Below the pieces are notes generated by a model that was not told the origin of the DNA, searched no databases, and saw nothing but the letters and a program-made list of their open reading frames with translations. Below are positions 7,759 through 14,924 of a stretch of 17,940 bases of DNA, in pieces; positions within the stretch are counted from its first letter, which is position 1, and every line of letters starts with the position of its first letter. Source of the DNA: UMGS1474 sp050946775 (lineage in GTDB: Bacteria > Bacillota > Clostridia > Oscillospirales > Acutalibacteraceae); the NCBI GenBank assembly GCA_050946775.1, contig JBMNVL010000033.1, forward strand, positions 1 to 17,940. The letters are read 5' to 3'. The position numbers were made by a program, and so were the translations under genes.

Positions 7759-7978
7759 ACAGATCGTCGGCGTCCTGTTCGGGATGGCCGGCGTCAGCCG
7801 GGGTTCCGGTGTAGCTGCCCTGAATATCCGACGGAACATCCCCTTTCCCCTGCCCGGACAAGGTCGCCGCGGCGTCCGCCGCCCGCTCCATCACCGGGCT
7901 TTCAAACAGATCGGGATGCCGGGACGGCTGCGGGATACGTTTGGGATCGTCTTTGATATGCTCGTCGTAAGCGGTCAT
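7757..7978 (-). CDS. Unrecognised 73-residue acidic hydrophilic protein
   Basis: I do not recognise this protein. From the ATG at 7978 it gives 73 residues, starting MTAYDEHIKDDPKRIPQPSR and ending with a run rich in D, G and P. There is no hydrophobic segment, signal peptide or Cys, and it is probably largely disordered apart from a possible helix near ESPVMERAADAAATL. GGAGG eight bases before this ATG supports it over the ATG two codons upstream, which would be only two bases from the site. The stop lies inside the A/T end of a bidirectional terminator shared with the converging 38-residue gene. No promoter could be fixed in the 50-base gap after the lgt terminator. That it is a gene rests on the ribosome site and the terminator, not on homology. 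Confidence 0.6.
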   Translation of the reverse strand: MTAYDEHIKDDPKRIPQPSRHPDLFESPVMERAADAAATLSGQGKGDVPSDIQGSYTGTPADAGHPEQDADDL

Positions 7979-8029
7979 ACGCATCGCCTCCGGTTTCAGT
8001 ATGCGCCGAAAGCGGCGGAATATTCCGCA

Positions 8030-8061
8030 AAAAAACGCGTCTCAAGTGAGACGCGTTTTTT
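8030..8061 (-). terminator. Terminator after lgt
   Basis: A perfect 14-bp stem (8030-8043 with 8048-8061) has an AAGT/ACTT loop, a CG-rich core and six-base A/T ends that provide T runs in both directions. It begins ten bases beyond the lgt stop. Confidence 0.88.
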
Positions 8062-8071
8062 ATTCGTTTGG

Positions 8072-8872
8072 TCACGCGGCCGCGGCCGGACGGCGGGATC
8101 GCCGAAAATACCGCAGCCACACGACGGCGCTGATTACCAGCAGGATCACGCTGATCCACTGGGAGGTGGACAGCCCCGCCGTAATGCCCCGCACGGTATC
8201 GCCCCGCCAGAATTCCAGCGTAAAGCGAACGACGGCGTAGGCCGGCAGATAGATCCACAGCATTTTGCCCTTGGGCACCTTTTGCCGGCGCGCCAGCCAC
8301 AACAGCGCCAAAAAGAGCAGCAGATTGCATCCCGCCTCCACCAGTTGGATGGGGAAATAGCGGGTGTGGGGATGATCTGAGCCGGGAAAAAGCCAGCCGT
8401 GCTCCCATTCCACGCCGTAGCAGCAGCCTCCCAGCAGACAGCCGATCCGTCCGAAGGTATGAAACAGCGGGATCCCCGGCACAACGGCGTCGAGATGGAG
8501 ACCGAAGTCGATCTTCAGACTCCGGCAATACAACCAGCCGCCGACGATGGCGCCGAACAACCCGCCGTAGTACACCATCCCGCCGAACAACTGCGCCAAC
8601 GCGTTCCCCAGATCCTCCCACGATTGGATCAACCGTCCCCAGTTTTGCAGCAAATAGACGAATTGCGGCAGCCGGGAGAAAAAGTAGAACATATGCGCCC
8701 CCACCAGCGCACCGCCGGCGGCGGCGAGGAGGATATGCAGCCATTGATCCCGGCGATACCGCTCGTCACGGGCGGTCAAAAACAGCAGCAATCCGACAGC
8801 CAAAGCGCCGATCACCGCCATGATCGTATACGTGCCGATTTCCTTGCCGAACACGGTAAAAGATGGAAACAC
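8072..8872 (-). CDS. lgt: Lgt-family prolipoprotein diacylglyceryl transferase (Cys-rich signature variant)
   Basis: This 266-residue multi-span membrane protein belongs to the Lgt family, which transfers diacylglycerol from phosphatidylglycerol to the lipobox Cys of prolipoproteins. Visible family blocks are GGMVYYGGLFGA (about 97-108) and HTFGRIGCLLGGCCYG (138-153) with the conserved Arg, followed by RYFPIQLVEA. About seven hydrophobic segments are present. The classical enzyme has an Asn-rich block after GRxG; here that block reads GCLLGGCCYG, a variant found in Lgt-like proteins of anaerobes, so a divergent substrate cannot be excluded. The open frame begins at a TTG (8902), but GGAGAG five bases before the GTG at 8872 makes that GTG the likely start. 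It lies between two terminators and no promoter is evident in the short upstream gap. Confidence 0.88.
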   Translation of the reverse strand: MFPSFTVFGKEIGTYTIMAVIGALAVGLLLFLTARDERYRRDQWLHILLAAAGGALVGAHMFYFFSRLPQFVYLLQNWGRLIQSWEDLGNALAQLFGGMVYYGGLFGAIVGGWLYCRSLKIDFGLHLDAVVPGIPLFHTFGRIGCLLGGCCYGVEWEHGWLFPGSDHPHTRYFPIQLVEAGCNLLLFLALLWLARRQKVPKGKMLWIYLPAYAVVRFTLEFWRGDTVRGITAGLSTSQWISVILLVISAVVWLRYFRRSRRPAAAA

Positions 8873-8916
8873 GGATATCTCTCCTTTTGCCCATGGCCAC
8901 AAAAGCCCGTTCTACG

Positions 8917-8949
8917 AAAAAGAGGCGGAATGATCCGTCATTCCGCCTC
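8917..8949 (-). terminator. Terminator after the TGA-interrupted gene
   Basis: A perfect 12-bp stem (8922-8933 with 8938-8949) has a four-base loop and five T residues on the minus strand (complement of 8917-8921). T residues also follow in the plus direction. It separates the small membrane protein from the Lgt-family gene. Confidence 0.85.
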
Positions 8950-8965
8950 TTTTCGTTAGCAGAAA

Positions 8966-9385
8966 TTACTGCAGCGAACTCCAGTCGATGTTGTTCAGTT
9001 CGTCCGCCAGTCCGGTAGCAGAGCCGGCCGTGCAGAGAGCACAAGTCGTGCACGCCCCGCAGATCATGCCGATACCGCCGAAAACGACGAAAACGATGCC
9101 CAGGATCATACCGACAGTCGCCATAGCCATGCTCTGGCCGGCGGCTTTCGCCGCGTTGCGAGCCTTAACGCCGAAGATAATCGCCGCAATCGACGCGCCC
9201 AGAACCAGAACCTCAAGGACCAGGCCCCAAACCGGGATCGCAGACAGGACTCAACCGAAGACGCCGAGGAAGGCAGCCACGATGCCCAGTACCAGAGCGA
9301 CGATCGACTGCGTTTTGGCGTCGTTGCCCGGCTGCGGAGCGACCGGCTGCGGAGCGACGGGTTGCTGATTGTTGAAGTTGTCCAT
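8966..9385 (-). pseudogene. Small Cys-motif membrane protein interrupted by one in-frame TGA
   Basis: Starting at the ATG at 9385, with GGAGGG seven bases upstream, the frame gives 44 residues, a TGA at 9251-9253, then 94 more in-frame residues to a TAA at 8966. Read through, it is a 139-residue protein: a PQPVAPQP N-terminus (9-19), a hydrophobic span with the TGA at its end (27-52), a second span (54-72), a KARNAAKAAGQ cytoplasmic-type loop, a third span (86-108) and CxxCxxCxxC (C109, C112, C115, C118). It resembles the small DUF4190-type membrane family, from memory. Both sides of the TGA keep the same frame and style, so one base change, for example from TGG (Trp), would explain it. TGA serves as a normal stop elsewhere (thiI). 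The gene is rich in GCT and GTT codons, unlike its neighbours. A sequencing error, a recent nonsense mutation, read-through or, least likely, selenocysteine are the options. Confidence 0.7.
9328..9357. repeat. 15-bp direct repeat in the TGA-interrupted gene
   Basis: Two identical adjacent 15-base units (9328-9342 and 9343-9357) encode the doubled PVAPQ near the N-terminus. The unit resembles the repeat of the neighbouring small membrane protein. Confidence 0.8.
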
Positions 9386-9431
9386 ATTCTTACCCTCCAT
9401 CCAATTTTTAACAGACGTATCTGTTGCTCCT

Positions 9432-9460
9432 ATTCTACCATCTTTGGCGGCCTATTTCAA
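9432..9460 (-). promoter_or_regulatory. Sigma-A type promoter of the TGA-interrupted gene
   Basis: TTGAAA (9455-9460) and TAGAAT (9432-9437) on the minus strand are 17 bases apart, 46 bases upstream of the start codon. An intact promoter and ribosome site argue that the gene was active until recently, or still is. Confidence 0.75.
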
Positions 9461-9471
9461 CCGGAAAAATG

Positions 9472-9498
9472 AAAAAAATTCAGAAAAACGGCGTTTTT
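9472..9498 (-). terminator. Possible weak terminator after the 147-residue protein
   Basis: A 6-bp A/T-rich stem (9484-9489 with 9493-9498) with a GCC loop is followed within ten bases on the minus strand by seven T residues (complement of 9472-9478). The stem is short and A-rich, so efficiency is doubtful. Confidence 0.35.
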
Positions 9499-9553
9499 TC
9501 ACCATTTTTTGCACTTTGCCATAAATTTACCGCAACTATGGCGGCCACGGCTA

Positions 9554-9997
9554 TCACGAAAGATAGCGCAGCTCGTTAAACAGGCTGGCGCCGGTAATCA
9601 GCGCGATGAGCGCGATCACCGCCGTGACGATGGCCACGATCAGCAGGGCGCACCAGTACGACCGGGCAAAGTTGCGCCGGTTGATGTTGGCGTCGCTGAA
9701 CGAAAAGACGAGCAGCAGGATGAAGCCCACGATCGGGATGCTGAACAGGATGGTGTAGCCGAAATACGCCCAGGCGCCCAGCGGCTTATACTGCGGCGGC
9801 AGGGAGTCCTCCGGCCGGGCGGGATACCCCGGCGCCGGCTGCTGCCAGCCGGGATTGACCGGTTGGGCGTAATTTTGCGGCGGCGTTACCGGACGGGCGA
9901 CCGGCACCGGCTGCTGGACCGGCTGAGGCGCGACCGGCTGCTGGACCGGTTGAGGCGCAACCGGCTGCTGAGGAACGTGGACGTTGTTTTGATCCAT
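9554..9997 (-). CDS. Small membrane protein with Pro/Gln/Val repeat N-terminus
   Basis: This 147-residue protein of unknown function has two parts. Residues 1 to about 70 are disordered and rich in P, Q and V, with a nine-residue repeat (QPVAPQPVQ) encoded by a 27-bp tandem repeat. The second half has a hydrophobic segment (FGYTILFSIPIVGFILLLVF), a short polar stretch with NINRRNFARSYWC, and a second hydrophobic segment (ALLIVAIVTAVIALIALITG), giving two predicted spans. The hydrophobic half resembles small uncharacterised Clostridia membrane proteins, from memory only. The start at 9997 is preferred over an upstream TTG because AGGAGG lies ten bases before it. It has its own promoter. The next gene also encodes a small membrane protein with a PQPVAPQ-type N-terminus, so the two may be functionally linked. 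No enzymatic motif is seen. Confidence 0.8.
   Translation of the reverse strand: MDQNNVHVPQQPVAPQPVQQPVAPQPVQQPVPVARPVTPPQNYAQPVNPGWQQPAPGYPARPEDSLPPQYKPLGAWAYFGYTILFSIPIVGFILLLVFSFSDANINRRNFARSYWCALLIVAIVTAVIALIALITGASLFNELRYLS
9907..9970. repeat. 27-bp tandem repeat inside the 147-residue protein gene
   Basis: Two adjacent 27-base units (9907-9933 and 9934-9960) differ at two positions, and a partial third unit runs to about 9970. They encode the QPVAPQPVQ repeats. The near identity suggests recent slippage, so copy number may vary among strains. Confidence 0.85.
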
Positions 9998-10029
9998 AAA
10001 CACCAAACCTCCTTGCTTTAGATGGTTTC

Positions 10030-10058
10030 ATCTTACAGGATTTCGGCTGAAAACGCAA
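10030..10058 (-). promoter_or_regulatory. Promoter of the 147-residue membrane protein
   Basis: TTGCGT (10053-10058) and TAAGAT (10030-10035) on the minus strand are 17 bases apart, with TG just before the -10 box. They lie between the valS terminator and the next start. Confidence 0.65.
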
Positions 10059-10069
10059 GACTATTTGAC

Positions 10070-10107
10070 AAAAAACCGACAGAAAACGGCGTTTTCTGTC
10101 GGTTTTT
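10070..10107 (-). terminator. Terminator after valS
   Basis: A perfect 17-bp stem (10071-10087 with 10091-10107) closes on a three-base loop and has six T residues on the minus strand (complement of 10070-10075). It begins eight bases beyond the valS stop. The arms are flanked by A and T runs, so it could also act in the other direction, but no plus-strand gene is nearby. Confidence 0.9.
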
Positions 10108-10114
10108 CCTGAAT

Positions 10115-12733
10115 TTAGCCCAGTTGCTCCATGCTTTGCCGCAGCAGGTTGAGTTTTTCCTGCAGACGGGCGGCGTTTTCGCGGGCGGTGTTGACCACCG
10201 CCTCGGGAGCTTTGGAGATAAAGGACTCGTTGTTCAGCCGCGCCAGCGCGCCGTCGAGCTGCTTTTGCACCCCGTCGGCTTCTTTTTGCAGGCGGGCCTT
10301 TTCCGCCGCGACGTCCACCAGATCCGCCATCGGGATCTTGATGGTGGCGTCGGCCGTGACGATGCTGACGGCGCCTTCCACTTCAAACGCGTCACCCACC
10401 GTGACCTCGCTTGCCGATGCCAGCCGTTCAAAGAAGGGCGCGCCGCTTGCAAAGGTGGCGGCAAACGCGGTCTCGACGTAGACCTGCGCTTTGCGGGAGG
10501 GCGGCACGTTCATTTCCGCCCGGCGGTTGCGGATGGCGCGGATGGCATCCATGATCCGCTCCATCTCCTTTTCCTCCTCGGAGAAGGACAACGCCGGATC
10601 GGCGGTCGGCCAGGCGGTGCGCATCAGGGTTTCGCCCTCATGCGGCAGAGTCTGCCAGATCTCCTCGGTGATGAAGGGCATAAAGGGATGCAGCAGCTGC
10701 AGTTGGCGGGTCATCACCCACACCAGCACCCGCAGCGCGCTTTCGGCGTTTTCGCCCTGCAGGCGGGATTTGCACAGCTCGATGTACCAGTCGCAGAAGT
10801 TGTCCCAAATGAAATCGTAGAGCTTTTGCACCGCCATCCCCAGCTCGAATTTCTCGAGGTTGTCGGTGACCTCCTTGGCGAGGGTGTTCACCTTGGAGAC
10901 GATCCACTTGTCCTCCAGCGTCAGGTCGTCGGGCAGGGTAAGCGGCAAAGGCTTGTCGCCGACGTTCATCAAAATGAACCGGGCGGCATTCCACAGCTTG
11001 TTGGCGAAGTTGCGGGAAGACGCCACCTTTTCCTCGGTGAAGCGCATATCGTTGCCGGGGCTGTTGCCGGTGGCGAGCATAAACCGCAGCGCGTCGGCGC
11101 CGTACTGGTCGATGACTTCCAGCGGGTCGATGCCGTTGCCCAGCGATTTGGACATTTTGCGTCCCTGCGCGTCCCGCACCAGACCGTGGATGAGCACCGT
11201 CCTGAAGGGCGCCGCTTTCATATGCTCCACCCCGGAGAAGATCATCCGCGCCACCCAGAAAAAGATGATGTCGTAGCCGGTGACCAGGGTGTCGGTGGGA
11301 TAGAAATAGTCCAGCTCCGGCGTTTTCTCGGGCCAGCCCAGGGTCGAAAACGGCCACAGCGCCGAAGAAAACCAGGTGTCCAGGGTATCCTCGTCCTGGT
11401 GCAGCTTGCCGCCGCATTTCGGACAGACGGCCGGCGCCTGCCGCGCCACGGTCATTTGACCGCAGTCGTCGCAGTACCACGCCGGGATCCGGTGTCCCCA
11501 CCAGAGTTGACGGGAGATGCACCAGTCGCGGATGTTTTCCATCCAGTGGAAATAGGTCTTGTCAAACCGCTCGGGGACGAATTTGGTCTCGCCGTCCCGC
11601 ACCGCCTTGATCGCCGGCTCGGCCAGCGGTTTCATCTTGACGAACCATTGCAGCGACACCCGCGGCTCGATGCTGGTGCCGCAGCGGTAGCAGGTGCCGA
11701 CGTTGTGCTTGTGCGGCTCGATCTTGAGCAGGTATCCCTGTTCCTGCAAGTCCTTGACGATGGCCTTGCGGCATTCGGCAAGGGTCATGCCGGCGTATTT
11801 GCCGGCCAGCTCGTTCATGTGGCCGTCCTCGGTGGTGACGGTGATCACCGGCAGATCGTGCCGCTGACCCACCTCGAAGTCGTTGGGATCGTGCGCCGGG
11901 GTGATCTTCACCACGCCGGTGCCGAAATCCATTTCCACGTAGGTGTCGGCCACCACCGGGATCGGTTTGTTCACCAGCGGCAGGATGACCTGTTTGCCGA
12001 CGATATCCTTGTACCGCTCGTCGTCGGGATGGACCGCGATGGCGGTATCGCCCAGCAGCGTCTCGGGACGGGTAGTCGCCAGTTCGACGTCGCCCGAACC
12101 GTCGGCCAGCGGATAGCGCAGGTGGTAAAAATGGCCGTCCTGCTCCTCAAATTCCACCTCGGCGTCGGAAATGGAGGTGCGGCAATGGGGACACCAGTTG
12201 ATCATCCGCTCGCCGCGGTAGATCAGCCCCTGGTCGTACAGGCGGACGAACACCTCCCGCACCGCCTTGGAACAGCCCTCGTCCATGGTGAACCGCTCCC
12301 GCTCCCAATCGCAGGAGGAACCCATTTTCTTGAGTTGGCTGACGATGCGGTTGCCGTAGGTCTCTTTCCACGCCCAGGCGCGTTCCAAAAACGCTTCCCG
12401 GCCGATCGATTCCTTGGTCAGCCCCTCCTTGGCCATCGCCTCGACGATCTTCGCCTCGGTGGCGATGGAGGCGTGGTCGGTGCCCGGCATCCACAGCGCC
12501 TCGTACCCCTGCATCCGCCGCCAGCGGATCAGGATATCCTGCAGGGTGTTGTCCAGCGCGTGACCCATATGCAGCTGCCCGGTGATGTTCGGAGGCGGCA
12601 TAACGATGGTATAGGGCTTTTTATCGGGATCGACCTTGGCGTGGAAGTACCCACCGTCGGTCCAGAACCGGTAGATGCGGTCTTCCACGTCGCGTGGATC
12701 GTAAGTTTTCGCCAGTTGTCGGTTTTCAGCCAT
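10115..12733 (-). CDS. valS: Valyl-tRNA synthetase
   Basis: This 872-residue class I synthetase charges tRNA-Val and edits mischarged threonine. The HIGH-type site is at PPNITGQLHMGH (47-58) and the KMSKS loop at 526-530. Two Cys pairs (CYRCG, and CDDCG followed by CPKCGG) suggest zinc-ribbon elements in the catalytic or editing insertions. The anticodon-binding domain is followed by the C-terminal coiled-coil arm typical of ValRS (EKARLQKEADGVQKQLDGAL and after). The frame extends 23 codons further up, but AGGAAGG sits nine bases before the ATG at 12733, and the residues before it resemble no ValRS N-terminus, so the shorter form is chosen. A dedicated promoter and a long perfect terminator make it a nearly self-contained unit. 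No T-box leader fits upstream, although many Bacillota valS genes have one. Confidence 0.96.
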   Translation of the reverse strand: MAENRQLAKTYDPRDVEDRIYRFWTDGGYFHAKVDPDKKPYTIVMPPPNITGQLHMGHALDNTLQDILIRWRRMQGYEALWMPGTDHASIATEAKIVEAMAKEGLTKESIGREAFLERAWAWKETYGNRIVSQLKKMGSSCDWERERFTMDEGCSKAVREVFVRLYDQGLIYRGERMINWCPHCRTSISDAEVEFEEQDGHFYHLRYPLADGSGDVELATTRPETLLGDTAIAVHPDDERYKDIVGKQVILPLVNKPIPVVADTYVEMDFGTGVVKITPAHDPNDFEVGQRHDLPVITVTTEDGHMNELAGKYAGMTLAECRKAIVKDLQEQGYLLKIEPHKHNVGTCYRCGTSIEPRVSLQWFVKMKPLAEPAIKAVRDGETKFVPERFDKTYFHWMENIRDWCISRQLWWGHRIPAWYCDDCGQMTVARQAPAVCPKCGGKLHQDEDTLDTWFSSALWPFSTLGWPEKTPELDYFYPTDTLVTGYDIIFFWVARMIFSGVEHMKAAPFRTVLIHGLVRDAQGRKMSKSLGNGIDPLEVIDQYGADALRFMLATGNSPGNDMRFTEEKVASSRNFANKLWNAARFILMNVGDKPLPLTLPDDLTLEDKWIVSKVNTLAKEVTDNLEKFELGMAVQKLYDFIWDNFCDWYIELCKSRLQGENAESALRVLVWVMTRQLQLLHPFMPFITEEIWQTLPHEGETLMRTAWPTADPALSFSEEEKEMERIMDAIRAIRNRRAEMNVPPSRKAQVYVETAFAATFASGAPFFERLASASEVTVGDAFEVEGAVSIVTADATIKIPMADLVDVAAEKARLQKEADGVQKQLDGALARLNNESFISKAPEAVVNTARENAARLQEKLNLLRQSMEQLG

Positions 12734-12773
12734 CTTCGTCATCCTTCCTGCCATGCGGCAGTATAATAGATTT

Positions 12774-12802
12774 ATTGTAGCACAGTTTCCAGCGGGTGAC
12801 AA
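12774..12802 (-). promoter_or_regulatory. Sigma-A type promoter of valS
   Basis: TTGTCA (12797-12802) and TACAAT (12774-12779) on the minus strand have a 17-base spacer. The -35 box begins three bases beyond the recG stop. The leader to the valS start is only about 40 bases, too short for a T-box. Confidence 0.8.
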
Positions 12803-12805
12803 GCA

Positions 12806-14848
12806 CTAATTGAGTCCTTGTTCCCCGACCTGTCCATAGAGCAGATCGATTTCCTCTTTGAGCAGCCGGTTTTGGGGATCCTCCAGCTGGGGATCGCTTT
12901 CGTGCAGCCGCCGGGCGGCGTCGCCCGCCTGACGCAGCCAGACCATATCGGCCTGCAGATCGGCGATTTTCAAATCGGGCAGGCCGTGTTGGCGACTGCC
13001 GAAGAAATCGCCCGGGCCGCGCAATTTCAAATCCTCGTCGGCGATCCGAAAACCGTCGGTGGTCTCACACATCACCTTGAGACGGCGACGGGCTTCCTCG
13101 TTTTGGGCGTCGGAAATCAAAATGCAGGTGGAGGCGTGTTTTCCCCGCCCCACCCGGCCGCGCAGCTGGTGCAGCTGCGCCAGCCCGAACCGCTCGGCGT
13201 TTTCGATCACCATGATGACGGCGTTGGGTACGTCCACCCCCACCTCCACCACCGTGGTGGACACCAGCAGGTCGATCTCACCCGCTGCAAAGGCGGTCAT
13301 GGTCTTTTCCTTGTCGGCGGTTTTCATTCGCCCGTGGAGCAGTCCCAGCCGGTAGCCGGCAAAGGCGCCGGCGGCCAACTGGTCGGCGTACGCTTCGGCC
13401 GAGGCGAGGTCGGTCTCCCCTTCCTCCACCAGCGGACAGACGACGTAGCCCTGCCGGCCTTCGTCGAGATGCTTGCGCACGTAGCCGTACGCCCGCTCCC
13501 GCTTGCCGCTGTCGACGGCGTAGGTGGCGATGGGCTGACGCCCCGGCGGCAGCTCGTCGAGGATCGACACGTCGAGATCGCCGTAGATCATCAGCGCCAG
13601 CGTCCGGGGAATCGGGGTGGCGGACATCACCATCAGGTGAGGGCTTTCCCCTTTTTGCGCCAGCCGGCTGCGCTGACCGACGCCGAAGCGGTGCTGTTCG
13701 TCGGTGATCACCAAACCCAGCCGGGCGAAATCCACCCCCTCGCTGAGCAGAGCGTGGGTGCCGACCAGCAGGTCGATCTTGCCGGCCCGCAGATCCTCCA
13801 GCAGCGCCCGGCGTTTGGCGACCGGCATTCCGCCGGTCAGCAGCTCCACCCGGATCCCGCCGGGAGACAGCAGCTTTTGCAGCGATGCGGCGTGCTGTTC
13901 GGCCAAAATGCCGGTGGGCGCCATCAGCGCCGCCTGAAAGCCTGCCCGGATGACGGTGAAGGCCACCCCGGCGGCGACGGCGGTCTTGCCGCTGCCGACG
14001 TCCCCCTGGATCAGCCGGCTCATGGGATAATCCCGGCCGATATCCGCCACGCAATCGGCGATCGCCCGTTTTTGGGCGCCGGTCAGGGTGAAGGGCAGCA
14101 GGGATTCGTATTCCGCCGTGTGATCGGCGGTGATCCGCGCGCCGGTGGCTTGCCGGGCGCGCCCTTTCATCTGCAGCATCCCGAGCTGGAGCAGGAACAG
14201 TTCCTCGAACACCATCCGCCGGCGCGCCATCGCCAGGGTTTCGTGATCGGTGGGAAAATGGATGTTTTCCATCGCAAAGCGGCGGGTGCACAGCTGCAGC
14301 TCCTGCCGCAGCCCGGGCGGCAGGGGATCGGCATCCAGCCAGCCGTCGGTGTATTGCAGTGCCTGCGCCACCGTTTTTTCGATCACCCGGGAGGTCAACC
14401 CCTCGGTTTGGGGATAGATGGGGCGGATGCGGGCCGAGGAAAGCGTTTCGATCTGGGGCGCGGTCATTTCCAGCCGGTGGAAATCGCCCTTGACCTGCCC
14501 GTAGAGCAAGATCTCGTCGCCCTTGCGGATCTTGGCCGCGGCGTAGGGGTTATTGAACAGGGTGATCTGCGCCCGGCGATAGCCGTCGCTGACGGAAAAG
14601 CGATAAAGGGTCATCCCCTTGCGCACCCGGTATTCGTTGACCATCGAGGTGACGGTCGCCCGCACACAGCAGTCCTCACCCGCCGTCGCCTGGGACAGCG
14701 GGACGGGGTTGGACCAGTCCTCGTAAGCGCGGGGAAAATGGCGCAGCAGATCCCGCAGAGTGACGACGCCCAGTTTTTCAAACAAAGCGGCCCGTCTTTC
14801 CCCTACGCCCGACAGATAGCGCACCGATTCCTTTTCGGCCGAGGCCAC
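12806..14848 (-). CDS. recG: ATP-dependent DNA helicase RecG
   Basis: This 680-residue protein is RecG, the monomeric helicase that reverses stalled forks and processes branched DNA. An N-terminal wedge/OB-fold region (about 55-135) is followed by the helicase core: Walker A QGDVGSGKT (281-289, K288), the DEQH box (383-386), motif III SATPIPRT (409-416), a second RecA-like domain with VSTTVVEVGVDVP, and motif VI QLRGRVGRG. Length is standard and nothing is missing. The start is a GTG with GGGGGAG five bases upstream. recG classically follows yloU-yloV in Bacillota, so this arrangement is conventional. Here a terminator hairpin separates it from fakA, and the next gene, valS, begins 72 bases after its TAG stop. 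Confidence 0.96.
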   Translation of the reverse strand: MASAEKESVRYLSGVGERRAALFEKLGVVTLRDLLRHFPRAYEDWSNPVPLSQATAGEDCCVRATVTSMVNEYRVRKGMTLYRFSVSDGYRRAQITLFNNPYAAAKIRKGDEILLYGQVKGDFHRLEMTAPQIETLSSARIRPIYPQTEGLTSRVIEKTVAQALQYTDGWLDADPLPPGLRQELQLCTRRFAMENIHFPTDHETLAMARRRMVFEELFLLQLGMLQMKGRARQATGARITADHTAEYESLLPFTLTGAQKRAIADCVADIGRDYPMSRLIQGDVGSGKTAVAAGVAFTVIRAGFQAALMAPTGILAEQHAASLQKLLSPGGIRVELLTGGMPVAKRRALLEDLRAGKIDLLVGTHALLSEGVDFARLGLVITDEQHRFGVGQRSRLAQKGESPHLMVMSATPIPRTLALMIYGDLDVSILDELPPGRQPIATYAVDSGKRERAYGYVRKHLDEGRQGYVVCPLVEEGETDLASAEAYADQLAAGAFAGYRLGLLHGRMKTADKEKTMTAFAAGEIDLLVSTTVVEVGVDVPNAVIMVIENAERFGLAQLHQLRGRVGRGKHASTCILISDAQNEEARRRLKVMCETTDGFRIADEDLKLRGPGDFFGSRQHGLPDLKIADLQADMVWLRQAGDAARRLHESDPQLEDPQNRLLKEEIDLLYGQVGEQGLN

Positions 14849-14868
14849 GGATACTCCCCCTTTCCCTC

Positions 14869-14911
14869 AAAAAAGCAAAAGGAGCCATAGCATGGCGTCG
14901 CTACGGCTCCT
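14869..14911 (-). terminator. Terminator after fakA
   Basis: A 12-bp stem (14880-14891 with 14900-14911, including one G-U pair on the minus strand) has an 8-base loop and is followed on the minus strand by TTTTGCTTTTTT. It closes the yloU-fakA unit. It lies only 20 to 30 bases ahead of the recG start, so recG needs either read-through or a promoter inside fakA. Confidence 0.8.
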
Positions 14912-14924
14912 CGTTTGCAGATGA

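Noticed and set aside
8015..8028. A 14-bp perfect palindrome GCGGAATATTCCGC as an operator
   Set aside because: It abuts the lgt terminator and no promoter could be placed around it. A single palindrome of this size can arise by chance, so it is not claimed.
8873..8902. Longer Lgt starting at TTG 8902
   Set aside because: The ten extra residues would contain the ribosome site GGAGAG, which is correctly spaced for the GTG at 8872.
9251..9253. TGA recoded as tryptophan throughout the genome
   Set aside because: thiI and the 147-residue protein end naturally at TGA, and all other proteins use TGG for Trp, so TGA is a normal stop here.
12734..12802. A 23-residue N-terminal extension of ValS
   Set aside because: The frame is open, but the extension covers the valS promoter and ribosome site and resembles no ValRS N-terminus.
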